From positions 1-6,046 of the forward strand of contig NYZG01000271.1 of assembly GCA_002687025.1 (NCBI GenBank): a DNA stretch of 6,046 bases. Direction: 5' to 3'. The DNA is from Candidatus Poribacteria bacterium (lineage in GTDB: Bacteria > Poribacteria > WGA-4E > GCA-2687025). The position numbers and the translations under genes were made by a program. The notes under the pieces are model-generated. The model was not told the origin of the DNA, did no database searches, and worked only from the letters and a program-made list of their open reading frames with translations. This document shows, piece by piece, positions 5,941 to 6,046 of this stretch (position 1 is the first letter of the stretch; each line of letters opens with the position of its first letter).

Positions 5941-6046
5941 GGGGGGAACGTACGCCATCGACGCGCGCACGAACTCGACGAACAGTGGATGCGGGTCGAG
6001 GGGCCGCGACCGGAACTCAGGATGGAACTGGGAACCTACCATCCAC
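5929..6046 (-). CDS. pyrG: CTP synthase, C-terminal end (partial, cut by right window edge)
   Basis: Thirty-eight residues followed by TAA are visible, beginning WMVGSQFHPEFRSRPLDPHP and ending in VPPKRG. GSQFHPEF carries the His and Glu of the Cys-His-Glu triad of class I glutamine amidotransferases (codons at 6022-6024 and 6016-6018). The following RSRPxxPHPLFxxFVxA segment is the characteristic end of CTP synthase, which separates it from other amidotransferases such as GuaA or CarA. The enzyme aminates UTP to CTP in the cytoplasm using glutamine-derived ammonia and ATP. The amidotransferase domain is C-terminal in this family, and the distance from the Glu to the stop (28 residues) is normal. 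The synthase domain, the nucleophilic Cys and the start lie outside the window. The stop is 5 bases from the next start on the same strand, so the two genes are probably co-transcribed. Confidence 0.95.
   Translation of the reverse strand, partial: WMVGSQFHPEFRSRPLDPHPLFVEFVRASMAYVPPKRG

Noticed and set aside
5887..5946. Rho-independent terminator between pyrG and the giant gene
   Set aside because: GC palindromes exist, but no T-run follows on the minus strand, and the gap is only 5 bases with an SD in place.
1..6046. CRISPR array, tRNA, rRNA, insertion sequence or phage genes
   Set aside because: There are no regularly spaced identical repeats with unique spacers, no cloverleaf or rRNA signature, no transposase motif and no terminal inverted repeats. 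All repeats seen are coding modules.

Overview
The window is GC-rich bacterial DNA, by eye about two thirds G+C, and every supported gene lies on the minus strand. It holds two coding regions, both cut by the window edges. At the right edge is the last 38 residues of CTP synthase (pyrG), which carries the class I glutamine amidotransferase His/Glu motif. After a 5-base gap, a single reading frame runs from a TTG codon at 5921-5923 to the left edge without a stop, giving 1974 codons. I translated it in full and found the frame consistent at many anchor positions. It fills essentially the whole window. No other gene, RNA gene, mobile element or CRISPR array is supported, and no gene-free stretch exceeds a few bases.

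The large gene encodes a secreted multidomain protein. It has a basic leader of 36 residues, a hydrophobic segment (37-57) ending in an AVA|T signal peptidase I site, and then only beta-sandwich-type modules. Four module types recur: A (an Ig/FN3-like module with a W near its start and an 'S-[LI]-D-G' strand), P (PPC-like, marked by EPN followed about 30 residues later by a DxDW-F motif), X (Ig-like, resembling 'choice-of-anchor X' repeats, with an Asp/Gly loop) and F (fibronectin type III-like, with a PxDxGG turn). The order is A-P-P-P-X-F-F, then A-P-P-P-X-X-X-X-F-F, then the start of a third A at the window edge. The protein is therefore built as a higher-order super-repeat whose copies differ mainly in the number of X modules. 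No catalytic domain is visible; one may lie beyond the left edge.

The short gap to pyrG, and a Shine-Dalgarno-like AAGAGGGG inside the last pyrG codons, suggest co-transcription and translational coupling of a housekeeping gene with a giant exported protein. This looks incidental rather than metabolic. The mature part has no cysteine, only two lysines and many Asp/Glu, as expected of an extracellular protein from a high-GC organism. The taxon cannot be fixed from this window. Stacks of PPC, FN3 and choice-of-anchor modules are common in poorly cultured high-GC environmental phyla (for example Poribacteria, Latescibacteria and Planctomycetes), and that is only a guess. I did not find a clearly novel enzymatic or defence system; the modular super-repeat protein is the notable object.
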